This document shows, piece after piece, positions 1 to 8,544 of a DNA stretch of 64,000 bases. Position numbers and translations under genes: made by a program. How positions within the stretch are numbered: the stretch's first letter is position 1; every line of letters begins with the position of its first letter. Source of the DNA: Virgibacillus sp. NKC19-16 (GTDB lineage Bacteria; Bacillota; Bacilli; Bacillales; Amphibacillaceae); NCBI RefSeq assembly GCF_021560035.1, contig NZ_CP074373.1:3716001-3780000 (forward strand), read 5' to 3'. The notes beneath the pieces are model-generated. The model had not been told where the DNA came from. It saw only the letters and a program-made list of their open reading frames with translations, and searched no databases.

Positions 1-36
1 AGTCAAAAAAGGAATTGCCAAAAATTTCGGATATTA

Positions 37-82
37 TTAAAAACTTGGCTTATCACCATACTTAATGGCGATAGCCAAGTTT
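37..82 (-). terminator. Rho-independent terminator of prkA
   Basis: A long inverted repeat with arms built on AACTTGGCT and AGCCAAGTT is followed on the minus strand by a T run. It lies just past the prkA stop codon. Confidence 0.85.
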
Positions 83-114
83 CTTAAATGCAAATAACAG
101 GACTAACTTTTTTT

Positions 115-2028
115 TTACCGATTAAGCAAACTCCCTACATAGCGCAATAATTCATTCGCTGAAATGGAGTTATAGCCATATTCATCAATTAAACGGGCAA
201 CCACTTCATTAACCTTCTTAAGTTGAGACTCATCCGGTGTCTTGGATGTTGTTGTGATTTTAACAACATCTTTCAAGTCAGCGAACAATTTACTCTGAAT
301 TGCTTCACGCAGGCGCTCATGAGAATTATAGTCAAAACGCTTGCCCTTTCTCGCATAGGCAGAAATACGAATGAGTATTTCCTCTCTGAAGGACTTTTTG
401 GCATTTTCCGAGATCCCAATTTGCTCTTCAATCGAACGCATTAGCTTCTCATCCGGATTCATTTCCTCACCCGTCAGTGGATCTTTTAGCTTATTCTTAT
501 TACAATAAGCCTCGACGTTATCAAGGTAGTTATCCATTAATGTTTTCGCTGATTCTTCATAGGAGTACACGAACGCTTTTTGAACTTCTTTCTTGGCAAT
601 TTCGTCATATTCTTTTCGTGCCACGGAAATATAGTTCATGTAATTTTCCTTATCTTCCTCTGAAATCGATGGATGCTGCTCAAGTCCATCTTTCAATGAA
701 CGCAACACATCAAGGGCATTAATCGCAGGGACGTCCTTACTAATAATGGTCGATGAAATCCTGTTGATTACATAACGCGGATCAATCCCATTCATGCCTT
801 CCTCAGGGAACTCATTCCGTAATTCGTCGATATCAATCTGGTTAAACTCTTCAATATTTTCCCCATCATATAGGCGCATTTTCTTGACGTTATCTATGCC
901 TTGCTTTTTCGAATTCTCGAGTCTCGTCAAAATAGAGAAAATAGCCGCTACCCTTAGTGCATGTGGGGCAATATGAACATGGGCCATATCACTTTCTCCG
1001 ATCATTTTTTCATAAATGCGTTCTTCCTCACTCACTCTAAGGTTGTAGGGAATCGGCATGACAATAATCCGAGAGTGAAGCGCCTCATTCTTTTTATTCG
1101 AAATGAAGGAGCGGTACTCTGTCTCATTGGTATGTGCTACGATTAGCTCATCGGCGGAAATGAGTGCAAATCTGCCCGCCTTGAAATTACCTTCCTGCGT
1201 CAGGGACAAGAGATGCCAGAGAAACTTCTCATCACACTTCAGCATTTCCTGAAACTCCATCATCCCACGGTTCGCCTTATTCAATTCACCATCAAATCGA
1301 TAAGCACGCGGGTCTGATTCAGAGCCATATTCAGCAATCGTTGAAAAATCAATACTTCCTGTTAAATCGGCAATATCCTGTGACTTCGGATCTGATGGGG
1401 TAAAAGTTCCAATCCCAACACGTCGGTCCTCAGAAAGGAAAATACGTTCCACCTTCACATCTTCAATCCGACCACCATATTCCTGTTCCAGCCGCATCGA
1501 ATTGAGTGGGGACAAACTACCCTCAATCCGAACACCATATTCATCGAAAAAATCCTCACGCAAATGCTGTGGAATAAGATGAAGCGGATCCTCATGCATC
1601 GGACAGCCTTTAATCGCATAAACAGCACCTTCACCTGTCCTGGAAAATTGCTCAAGACCACGTTTCAGCATCGTTACAATCGTCGATTTCCCACCACTGA
1701 CAGGACCCATTAATAATAAAATTCGTTTGCGAACATCAAGTCGTTTTGCAGCGGGATGAAAGTACTCCTCCACAAGCCTTTCAATCGCCTCTTCAAGCCC
1801 AAATATGTCATCCCCGAAAAAGCTGTACATTTTTTTGCCATCTTTTTCAATTAAACCAGAGTTTCTAATCATATTATAAACGCGTGAATGGGCTGTCTGG
1901 GCAACTTCCGGTATTTCCTTTAAAATATCCAAATATTCCGCGAAAGTTCCTTCCCACTTTAGCTTTTCCTCTTCTCCCCGGTGATTTTTTACTTTATTTA
2001 AAATATCCGTAATACTCCCTCCATCCAT
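115..2028 (-). CDS. prkA: PrkA family serine protein kinase / AAA+ protein
   Basis: Orthologue of B. subtilis PrkA, a sporulation-associated AAA+ protein with a kinase-like C-terminal domain. The Walker A motif GPVSGGKST lies near residue 110 and the protein is collinear with the family to its end (YVGSLLNR). The start is odd. The first ATG with a sensible N-terminus is at 2028, but it has no Shine-Dalgarno sequence. A strong GGAGGGAG (2015-2022) lies inside the reading frame, 7 nt before an ACG codon at 2010. Starting at that ACG gives 631 residues (TDILNK...), the length and register of the B. subtilis protein (MDILKK...). The true initiation codon may therefore be ACG, or an ATG altered by mutation or sequencing error. 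It is a single gene with its own terminator, facing the same way as serCA. Confidence 0.95.
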   Translation of the reverse strand: MDGGSITDILNKVKNHRGEEEKLKWEGTFAEYLDILKEIPEVAQTAHSRVYNMIRNSGLIEKDGKKMYSFFGDDIFGLEEAIERLVEEYFHPAAKRLDVRKRILLLMGPVSGGKSTIVTMLKRGLEQFSRTGEGAVYAIKGCPMHEDPLHLIPQHLREDFFDEYGVRIEGSLSPLNSMRLEQEYGGRIEDVKVERIFLSEDRRVGIGTFTPSDPKSQDIADLTGSIDFSTIAEYGSESDPRAYRFDGELNKANRGMMEFQEMLKCDEKFLWHLLSLTQEGNFKAGRFALISADELIVAHTNETEYRSFISNKKNEALHSRIIVMPIPYNLRVSEEERIYEKMIGESDMAHVHIAPHALRVAAIFSILTRLENSKKQGIDNVKKMRLYDGENIEEFNQIDIDELRNEFPEEGMNGIDPRYVINRISSTIISKDVPAINALDVLRSLKDGLEQHPSISEEDKENYMNYISVARKEYDEIAKKEVQKAFVYSYEESAKTLMDNYLDNVEAYCNKNKLKDPLTGEEMNPDEKLMRSIEEQIGISENAKKSFREEILIRISAYARKGKRFDYNSHERLREAIQSKLFADLKDVVKITTTSKTPDESQLKKVNEVVARLIDEYGYNSISANELLRYVGSLLNR

Positions 2029-2117
2029 GTCGCAATTTATATATCGTATGCAGGAGGGGCGATTATAATGATGGTTAGTTTTCATTTAGTAGGGCACTGC
2101 TAGAGCTTAGGCAAAAT

Positions 2118-3317
2118 TTATATAACCCTTACATCAACAATATCCGGAATCCGATTCATTTCTTCCTCTACACTAGAAACAATCGCATCATCCACCTCAT
2201 TTTCAATATCAACCATCGTATACGCGTAATCCCCACGGCTTCTGTTAACCATATCCGCGATGTTCAAGTTGTTGTTCGATATTGCAGTAGTAATTTGCCC
2301 AACCATGTTTGGAACATTGTGATGAAAGGCTGTCACACGGCTTTTTCCGGTGTACGGTATAGAAGCATCCGGGAAATTCACCGCGTTTTTGATATTTCCC
2401 GTTTCAAGAAATTCCTTCACCTGTCTTGTTGCCATAATCGCACAGTTTTCCTCCGATTCCTTGGTGGAGGCACCGAGATGTGGAATGGGAACCGTATTTT
2501 TCATATTCAACACGTTCTCATTCGGAAAATCGGTAATATATCTTCCCACCTGCCCACTTTCTAAAGCCTCAGTCATATCTTGTTCATCGATAAGCCCACC
2601 TCTGGAAAAATTTAAAATATGAACGCCAGGTTTCATTAATTTGAACGTTTCCGCGTTGAGCATATTGCTTGTATCATCTGTTAAAGGAACATGTACGGTG
2701 ATGTAATCAGCCTCTGCAAAAACCTCCTCCATCGACATAGCGCGCTCGACGTTACGGGAGAGCTCCCAGGCTGTATTTACAGAAATAAATGGATCAAATC
2801 CAATCACATCCATATCCAGGTTAAGTGCATCATTTGCTACAAGTGCACCAACAGAACCTAGCCCGATGACACCTAATTTCTTACCCTTAATTTCACTTCC
2901 TACCAATTGTTTCTTTCCTGCCTCTACAAGGTTAGGAACTTGATCTCCTTCTCCTTGTAATGTCTTTACCCATTCTATCCCGGAAAATAAATTACGTGAT
3001 GATGCCATTAATGATGTTAACACGAGTTCTTTGACAGCATTTGCATTCGCACCAGGCGTGTTAAAAACAACAATTCCTCTTTCCGTACATTGATCGACTG
3101 GGATATTATTCACACCAGCTCCAGCACGTGCAATTGCCTTAACATTTTCATCGATATCCATCCCGTGCATGTTAAAACTACGAACAACAATCGCATCCGG
3201 ATTGTCACTTTCATTTTCTATCACATAATCACCTTTTTTAAATACGTCAAGTCCACTGTCTGCAATATGATTTAGCGTTTTGATTGTTTTCACCTTGTCT
3301 AGCGTTAATGTACTCAT
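2118..3317 (-). CDS. serA: D-3-phosphoglycerate dehydrogenase, short ACT-containing form
   Basis: First step of the phosphoserine pathway: 3-phosphoglycerate to 3-phosphohydroxypyruvate with NAD+. The nucleotide-binding motif GVIGLGSVG is near residues 149-157. The substrate and catalytic segments NFSRGGLIDE and IPHLGAST are present. The last 70 or so residues form an ACT domain (VGQITTAISNNNLNIADM), the usual serine-sensing unit. At 399 residues it resembles the short E. coli type rather than the 525-residue B. subtilis SerA. It lies 15 nt after serC on the same strand, with an SD (AGGAGAAAG) before ATG 3317, and is presumably co-transcribed from the riboswitch leader upstream of serC. Confidence 0.95.
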   Translation of the reverse strand: MSTLTLDKVKTIKTLNHIADSGLDVFKKGDYVIENESDNPDAIVVRSFNMHGMDIDENVKAIARAGAGVNNIPVDQCTERGIVVFNTPGANANAVKELVLTSLMASSRNLFSGIEWVKTLQGEGDQVPNLVEAGKKQLVGSEIKGKKLGVIGLGSVGALVANDALNLDMDVIGFDPFISVNTAWELSRNVERAMSMEEVFAEADYITVHVPLTDDTSNMLNAETFKLMKPGVHILNFSRGGLIDEQDMTEALESGQVGRYITDFPNENVLNMKNTVPIPHLGASTKESEENCAIMATRQVKEFLETGNIKNAVNFPDASIPYTGKSRVTAFHHNVPNMVGQITTAISNNNLNIADMVNRSRGDYAYTMVDIENEVDDAIVSSVEEEMNRIPDIVDVRVI

Positions 3318-3332
3318 TCTTTCTCCTCTTTT

Positions 3333-4414
3333 CTACCTATGTTTATTTTCAAAATCTCTCATAAATGTAATCAAAGACTCGACACCTTCTACCGGCATCG
3401 CATTATAAATGCTAGCACGCATGCCCCCAACAGAACGATGGCCTTTTAATGTTTCAAGCCCCTTCGCTTGCGCTTCCTTGATAAAAGTTGCATTTAAATC
3501 AGCGGAATCGGAAACAAAAGGAATATTCATCAATGAACGACTCTTCTTTAGGACTGGGGATTGAAACAGAGAAGAAGCTTCAATCGCATCATATAAAATT
3601 TGCGCTTTTTTCCGGTTTATTTTTTCCATTTCCCAGAGCCCCCAAGTTCCTTCAACCATTCAAACACGAGCTTGGCCATATAGATCCCGTATGTAGGCGG
3701 CGTATTATACAATGAGCCACTATCACTATGCGTTTTATAATTAAGCATAGCCGGACAATTTTCAGGTGCATGGCCAATTAAATCTTCTCGAATGATAACA
3801 AGCGTTAACCCAGCGGGCGCGATGTTTTTCTGTGCCCCAGCATAAATCAAGCCAAATTTTGACACATCCATTTCCTCTGATAATATGTTGGAAGACATAT
3901 CTGCTACAAGTGGCACATCACCGGTATCTGGAATCTCTGCGTAGGCGGTTCCTTCAATTGTATTGTTTGTTGTGATATGCACATAATCTGCTTGCCTGTC
4001 AATCATGCTTGAATTGACATCAGGAATATAAGTGAAATTAGCCTCTTCTGATGATGCGATAACACGAATATCGCCGAATTTCTGCGCCTCTTTGATCGCT
4101 TTCTTTGACCAGGAACCAGTATTGACGTAATATGCCTTTCCACTTTTAGTCAGCAAATTCATCGGCACCATTGCAAATTGCTGCGAAGCCCCTCCTTGAA
4201 TGAAAAGCACTTTATATTCTTTTGGAATACTCATTAATTCGCGTAGCAGCTGTTCAGCTTCTGTAATAATTTCCGTAAACAAATCTGACCGATGACTTAA
4301 TTCCATGACAGACATTCCTGAATTTCTATAGTTCACTAACTCTTCCTGAGCCTTCTCTAATACTGGAAGCGGAAGCATCGATGGCCCCGCTGAAAAATTA
4401 AACACCCTTTTCAA
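3333..4414 (-). pseudogene. serC: Phosphoserine aminotransferase, interrupted by a 1-nt frameshift
   Basis: The second enzyme of serine synthesis, PLP-dependent. It is split over two frames: residues 1-265 (4414 down to the TAA at 3617) and a C-terminal 100 or so residues (about 3650 to 3333). The N-terminal part has SAGPSMLP and the PLP-lysine segment [12 protein letters not shown]. The C-terminal part has [17 protein letters not shown], which no functional SerC lacks. The frames meet at a G5 tract on the coding strand (3639-3643 as C5). Adding one G gives [16 protein letters not shown], the expected family sequence. This could be a real deletion, a phase-variable homopolymer or a sequencing error. 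Everything else, including spacing to serA and the riboswitch leader, looks intact, so the gene may well be functional in the organism. Confidence 0.9.
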
Positions 4415-4449
4415 ATCATCACATCCTTTATTTTTATCTTGACGGCTAT

Positions 4450-4483
4450 AAAAAAAGAGACTGGGCTCCTAGGCTCCAATCTC
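4450..4483 (-). terminator. Riboswitch-controlled intrinsic terminator before serC
   Basis: On the minus strand the hairpin GAGATTGGAGCC / GGAGCCCAGTCTC is followed by T7. It lies between the glycine aptamer and the serC start, where an expression platform is expected. Confidence 0.88.
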
Positions 4484-4600
4484 ATCAGCATCAAAAGATA
4501 TAACAAAAACGCATTTGTTATTCTTCTGTCCTTTTGCCTGAGATTGTGAACCCGTCGGCGTTGCAATGTTCTTGCATCCTCTCCAGAAGCTGCTCCTGTT
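4484..4600 (-). promoter_or_regulatory. Glycine riboswitch, single aptamer, serCA leader
   Basis: Minus-strand sequence carries the glycine aptamer core: CTTCTGGAGAGG, then CGCCGACGGG, then AATCTCAGGCAAAAGGACAG, closed by CAGAAG pairing with CTTCTG (aptamer about 4523-4596). Only one complete aptamer is seen, so this is a singlet type. It is followed by a small AT-rich hairpin (ATAACAAA/TTTGTTAT, about 4499-4522) and the terminator at 4450-4483. Glycine riboswitches normally control gcv genes or glycine transporters. Here the target is serine synthesis, the precursor of glycine. Whether glycine turns the operon on or off cannot be read with certainty from the sequence. Confidence 0.9.
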
Positions 4601-4693
4601 ATAGTGTAACCCACAACAATCATAGCCTTTTTATTCTATTTTAAATTTTAAATAGCGCTTAATTCTCAAAATCATCGCCCCCTCATAACGCAA

Positions 4694-4796
4694 AGAGGTA
4701 AGAGGAATTTAAATCCCCTTACCTCTGCCCAGGCGAACGACTATTAATACCATGTGCTCCCTCGCGGTTATCCGCGTTCGCCAGTTACACATGGCC
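4694..4796 (-). promoter_or_regulatory. ZTP (pfl) riboswitch with following hairpin, upstream of the glycine riboswitch
   Basis: The minus strand reads CATGTGTAACTGGCGAACG, a CGCGGATAACCGCG hairpin, AGGGAGCACATG, a short linker and CGTTCGCCTGGGCA. These match the ZTP/pfl consensus: P1 pairing, ACUGGCGA loop, GGGAGC and the downstream CGCCUGGGCA element. A strong hairpin (AGAGGTAAG with CTTACCTCT, 4694-4726) follows but has only a three-T tail, so its terminator strength is uncertain. ZTP (AICAR triphosphate) accumulates when 10-formyl-THF is short, and known ZTP riboswitches turn on one-carbon and purine genes. No gene lies between this element and the glycine riboswitch, so both should act on serCA. 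Confidence 0.85.
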
Positions 4797-4822
4797 TTTA
4801 TTGGTTAATTTTCAATATAATT

Positions 4823-4851
4823 ATAGTAACAAAGTAATCCGTAATCTTCAA
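4823..4851 (-). promoter_or_regulatory. SigmaA promoter for the riboswitch-serCA transcript
   Basis: The minus strand carries TTGAAG, 17 nt, TACTAT, about 30 nt before the ZTP aptamer. It is the only good promoter seen between the transporter gene and serC, so one transcript probably carries both aptamers. Confidence 0.6.
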
Positions 4852-4886
4852 GCCATAATGGATGTTTTTTAAAGATCATCATCCCT

Positions 4887-6161
4887 TTAGGCTGTTTTAT
4901 CCCTTGCGATACCCTTCCTTTCAACGTCCGGTACAAAGATAAGTAATACAAACCCGATGATAAATAGAATGATCAGGCTGAAAACACCAAATGAAGAATT
5001 ACCGGTTACCTGGGACGTCACACCAACTAAAAAGGGACCTAAAATGGCAGCGAATTTTCCGAATATATTGTAGAAACCAAAAAACTCATTTGACCTTTCT
5101 TTTGGAATAAGTTTGGCAAAGTAAGAACGGCTAAGTGCCTGAATTCCACCTTGAGCAGTCGCCACAAGCATAGCCAAAATCCAGAAATCAGCAATCGTTT
5201 CCAGAAACATCGCATAGCTGCAAACAAAAATATAGATGACTATTCCGGTATACAGCATTTTTTTCGCACCGAATTTGATTGCTAACTTACCAAATAAAAC
5301 AGCGAATGGAGCAGCCACCACTTGAACAGCAAGCAAAGCGATTAAAAGATCTGTTGCGCCTAGCCCCAAATCCGTTCCATAAGCCGTTGACATGGATATA
5401 ATCGTTCCTACACCATCGATATAAAAGAAATATGCTAATAAAAAGATAAAAACGGCGCGGTATTTCTTAATTTCTTTAAACGTTCGACCTAGACGTTTAA
5501 AACTATTTACCACGATTTTAGGCTCGCGTTCAATGGCGTGAATCTGATGTACATGTCTGACCATGGGCAAAGCAAAAATAAACCACCATACTGTCGTAAT
5601 CAAAAATGCAATTCGACTTGCAGCTGTCGTTGATAATGGAAGTATTTCCAGTTGTGATAAAAGAATAACGGTGATACTAAGAATAAAGGGGATGGTACTC
5701 CCAATGTACCCAAGAGCATACCCCTTGGCTGAAACATCATCCATCCTTTCCTTTGGGGAAACATCAACTAAAAAAGCGTCATAAAAGACATTCGCACCAC
5801 GAAAACCTAATGAAGTTAGCGTATAGATGATTAAAAGCAGCAACCAATTATCATTTGGTACAAAAACGAGTAGAACAATAGATATTGTCCCCATGAGAAA
5901 GAAGAACAGGAAGAACTTTTTCTTCATTCCCCGATAGTCAGCAATTGTTCCAAGTACGGGAGCTAACATCGCCAAAATAAACGTCGCAATGGAAATCGTA
6001 TACCCTAAATATGCCGTTGAATCTGCTGAAGCAACGCCTGCATTGTCCGCTACAGACCTAAAAAATATAGGAAAAATAGCTGTCGTAATGATAATAGAAT
6101 AGGCTGAATTCCCCCAATCGTACATCATCCAACTTCTTTCTTCTTTACTTAACTTGCCCAC
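4887..6161 (-). CDS. UMF1-family MFS transporter (YxiO-like)
   Basis: A 424-residue protein with about 12 membrane segments. The N-terminus SWMMYDWGNSAYS is the signature of the UMF1 / Atg22-like branch of the major facilitator superfamily, to which B. subtilis YxiO belongs. The substrate is not known for most members. The charged cytoplasmic middle loop and the RSYFAKLIPKERSNEFFGFY segment are typical of the family. It ends about 35 nt before the serCA promoter and is a separate transcription unit. The start at 6161 is preceded by a GGGGAGGGG purine-rich RBS. Confidence 0.9.
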   Translation of the reverse strand: MGKLSKEERSWMMYDWGNSAYSIIITTAIFPIFFRSVADNAGVASADSTAYLGYTISIATFILAMLAPVLGTIADYRGMKKKFFLFFFLMGTISIVLLVFVPNDNWLLLLIIYTLTSLGFRGANVFYDAFLVDVSPKERMDDVSAKGYALGYIGSTIPFILSITVILLSQLEILPLSTTAASRIAFLITTVWWFIFALPMVRHVHQIHAIEREPKIVVNSFKRLGRTFKEIKKYRAVFIFLLAYFFYIDGVGTIISMSTAYGTDLGLGATDLLIALLAVQVVAAPFAVLFGKLAIKFGAKKMLYTGIVIYIFVCSYAMFLETIADFWILAMLVATAQGGIQALSRSYFAKLIPKERSNEFFGFYNIFGKFAAILGPFLVGVTSQVTGNSSFGVFSLIILFIIGFVLLIFVPDVERKGIARDKTA

Positions 6162-6407
6162 ATCATTCCCCTCCCCCTATTGTCCTATTATTTAGTATAC
6201 AATAGCAAATCGTTGATTATGGGTGTGTTAAGAAAAATTAATAATAATAAAATAATTACTTTATAAAGAGGGTGCTTACTTTTTCTGCCTTCAAAAGGGC
6301 GTCGAAACCTGTTCGTGAAAATGTAATGACTAAACACTGCTCGTTTGTTCTAAATTAGCTCCATCTACAATAAGCTAGAATAATAATTGTTGAAGGTGGT
6401 GACTACC

Positions 6408-6635
6408 ATGAGTGAAACAGCTTACTTAGATGTGAAAGGTATGCATTGCGTTAATTGTCCTTCAAAAGTTGAGAAAGCGATTAGTAAAATGAATGGCGTA
6501 AGTAACATCAGCGTTGATTATAAAACCGAGAAAGGTCATGTAAAATTCGATAAAAATTTGATAGGAATTTCCGATATCATCCATGAAATTAATGAAGTTG
6601 GATTTGAGGCGAAGACGAGCGAAAATCACAGATAA
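6408..6635 (+). CDS. Heavy-metal-associated (HMA) domain protein, CopZ-like
   Basis: A 75-residue single-domain protein. The metal-binding loop GMHCVNCPSKVEKAI carries the CxxC pair, followed by the ferredoxin-like HMA fold (NGVSNISVDYKTEKGHVKFD). ATG 6408 is preceded by GAAGGTGGTGA; an upstream in-frame start at 6387 lacks an RBS. CopZ proteins hand Cu(I) to CopA, but no copA or csoR is next to it, so the metal and partner are unproven. Confidence 0.9.
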   Translation: MSETAYLDVKGMHCVNCPSKVEKAISKMNGVSNISVDYKTEKGHVKFDKNLIGISDIIHEINEVGFEAKTSENHR

Positions 6636-6654
6636 TGAATTAGTATTTTGGAAT

Positions 6655-6705
6655 AAATCCCATTGGTATGGGCATTCCTTGCTCATGTTAAAGGGATTTT
6701 TTCTT
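6655..6705 (+). terminator. Probable terminator after the HMA gene
   Basis: AATCCC and GGGATT arms enclose a partly paired stretch and are followed by T6. Confidence 0.5.
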
Positions 6706-6788
6706 AATTGTATTAGCTATGAAACGAAAGAAAAAGCTGGGAAGCATCAGGTAAAAGATGATAGATACATTCGTATGAATCTGTCACC

Positions 6789-7553
6789 TTATTCTCTCGC
6801 GACCTTATCCCGCCATTCCTGCTGTCTTTTTTTCCTTAGTAGTTCCTGGTAAAATGCCAATCGAACTAATTCATATAACACCAAGGCAAAAATTGCGCCA
6901 ATCATAAATAATAGGATGCCTATAATTAATCCCAGTCCTGATAAAACAAGAAGTCCTGATAACGGCCATCTATACCCTTTCATAAGGGAAAAGCTTCTTC
7001 TGATACTCCGGAATGTATTTAACTTGGGATCATCATGAAGAAGATACAGAGCCTGCGAAATACCTAAATATAGCCAGAAAAACAGCACATATACAAGAAT
7101 TATTACTAAAATCGCTATACTGGATCTTATGTTAATTCCAGTAGCAGATATAATGAGTCCACCGAAAGCTGTGTATAACAACAACATCCAGAAAAAATAC
7201 AGAATGAAATTCGTTAAAAATAGAACAATCACCCCTTTATACAACAGACGCGGATTCTTAAACGGATAGGTAATCGCAGTCAGCAACCTCCCGCGCATCG
7301 TTTGATTTGTAAGGGTTATGTAGTGAATCATAATAAAAAATAGAATGCTGTTAATAAATGCCCTTACCGCTAATGTTTTTAATGACTCCGAAGTCGCCAC
7401 AGACGCGGGATCAAACCTGATACTGATCGATCCTTGAATAGGAAGCGTCCCTATTAATAATTTAATAAGATAGATTAATAGAATCATGCCAATAATTTTG
7501 AGCCAGTTTCTGTTAAGTATATCAAAAGCATCTTTATAAGCAGTACCAATCAT
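6789..7553 (-). CDS. DUF975-type integral membrane protein
   Basis: 254 residues with about six hydrophobic segments. An N-terminal amphipathic stretch (AYKDAFDILNRNWLKIIG) precedes the first membrane helix, as in the DUF975/YciC-like group, and the segment TFRSIRRSFSLMKGYRWPL before the last helices is typical. The tail is highly basic (LRKKRQQEWRDK). The function of the family is unknown. It is monocistronic; ATG 7553 follows AAGGAGAATTAT. Confidence 0.8.
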   Translation of the reverse strand: MIGTAYKDAFDILNRNWLKIIGMILLIYLIKLLIGTLPIQGSISIRFDPASVATSESLKTLAVRAFINSILFFIMIHYITLTNQTMRGRLLTAITYPFKNPRLLYKGVIVLFLTNFILYFFWMLLLYTAFGGLIISATGINIRSSIAILVIILVYVLFFWLYLGISQALYLLHDDPKLNTFRSIRRSFSLMKGYRWPLSGLLVLSGLGLIIGILLFMIGAIFALVLYELVRLAFYQELLRKKRQQEWRDKVARE

Positions 7554-7748
7554 AATATAATTCTCCTTAAAAATTACGTAATTGTAATTTTACTGCAAAG
7601 TTGAATTAAGGGCAATGTAATTTCTAAGAAATGAAGAGCCTTAACGCAGCTGGTTGAAGAACTAAGTGAAAAAGGTCACTCTGCAGCAAATGGAAGTAGC
7701 TGGAAAGGAATAGCCTTAGCTGCAGTGAGGAGGAAAAGATAAATAATA

Positions 7749-7774
7749 AGGCACCCTTATTTTGGGTGCTATTA
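7749..7774. terminator. Possible bidirectional terminator
   Basis: A GCACCC/GGGTGC hairpin with AT-rich flanks lies between the phospholipase-like gene and an unassigned stretch. On the plus strand, 7637-7741 reads as a 34-codon ORF end (ending GSSWKGIALAAVRRKR) with no start codon; it may be a gene remnant of unknown origin. Confidence 0.5.
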
Positions 7775-7817
7775 TCGTAAAAAATGTAAGTTATACAGAA
7801 AGTCGCTGAATGCATAC

Positions 7818-8111
7818 TTATATACGTCTAAACCCACAAGTGAAGGCATTTTTTACCCTCATAAGATTATATAAAGATCGCGCATGTCTTCCTTTTTCTG
7901 TTGTCGGATCCATTTTAGATTTAAGGATTCTCATAAATTCACGATCACATCTACAAGGATCACCATATTTTCGGTAGCATTCGTCATGTGCCTTACAAGC
8001 TGCATCCACATCATTAATTGGCTCCCCAGGCCCACTACACCCTGGGCCACACCATCTATATCCTCTAGGGAAGCAAAATCCTGGTCGCCTCATTTCTCGT
8101 TCCCGCCGCAA
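7818..8111 (-). CDS. Small phospholipase A2-like protein
   Basis: About 97 residues, Cys-rich. The stretch CGPGCSGPGEP then NDVDAACKAHDECYRKYG matches the secreted phospholipase A2 pattern: a glycine-rich Ca2+-binding loop and the catalytic ACKAHDxC helix with its His-Asp pair. There is no signal peptide; the N-terminus is RRERE MRRPGFCFPRGYRWC. Start choice: AGGAGGTG (8118-8125 on the complement) is 6 nt from TTG 8111, better than the overlapping GTG at 8120 or ATG 8093. Compact PLA2-like proteins occur in many Bacillaceae, but I know of no assigned role. Confidence 0.75.
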   Translation of the reverse strand: MRREREMRRPGFCFPRGYRWCGPGCSGPGEPINDVDAACKAHDECYRKYGDPCRCDREFMRILKSKMDPTTEKGRHARSLYNLMRVKNAFTCGFRRI

Positions 8112-8268
8112 TGAAAACACCTCCTAAAACCGCTTCTGTTATAGATAGGATATGCGATGAGGTAAGGAATAGCCTGTATGGGGTCCCTATGTTTTGGAAG
8201 GAAATTGAGGATTTAAGATTGTTCACTGATCGAATTGGCACATACGATTAAATGATTAGATTATTTTG

Positions 8269-8415
8269 TTCCGCGGTCAGGGCGTAGAATCCAGCGTACA
8301 CGGCTTTTCTTCCAGCGCTCACAGCATCTCCTTCCGCGCAGAGAGCACCTCATCCCGCGGTCAGGGCTGCTTGTTCCGCGTTGGCGGTTGTTCGTTCCGC
8401 GCACAGAGTGTCGCA
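8269..8415. repeat. 21-bp degenerate tandem repeat array A
   Basis: Seven consecutive units of exactly 21 bp, consensus TTCCGCG-n2-CAGGGC-n2-CTC-n, for example units starting TTCCGCGGTCAGGGC, TCCAGCGCTCACAGC and TCCCGCGGTCAGGGC. GC content is far above the AT-rich flanks. It occupies the gap between the PLA2-like gene and the C45 acyltransferase. No convincing ORF crosses it. The same repeat type recurs at 9608-9811 and 19659-19847. Confidence 0.85.
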
Positions 8416-8544
8416 AGGACCCTCACTAGCTTATAGCCGCTATTCGCACTAAGAAACCAATGATATACCAGCAAACAAAATTAATTTATTTAAGCAGTAA
8501 GATACTGTACACTGACAGTAGGGAATTCAAAAGAGGAGAATAGA

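Noticed and set aside
4411-4623. 70-codon minus-strand ORF before serC
   Set aside because: It overlaps the glycine aptamer and terminator; the sequence is explained by RNA structure and the RBS is poor.
8269-8415. CRISPR array
   Set aside because: Units are contiguous 21-mers without spacers, degenerate, and there are no cas genes.
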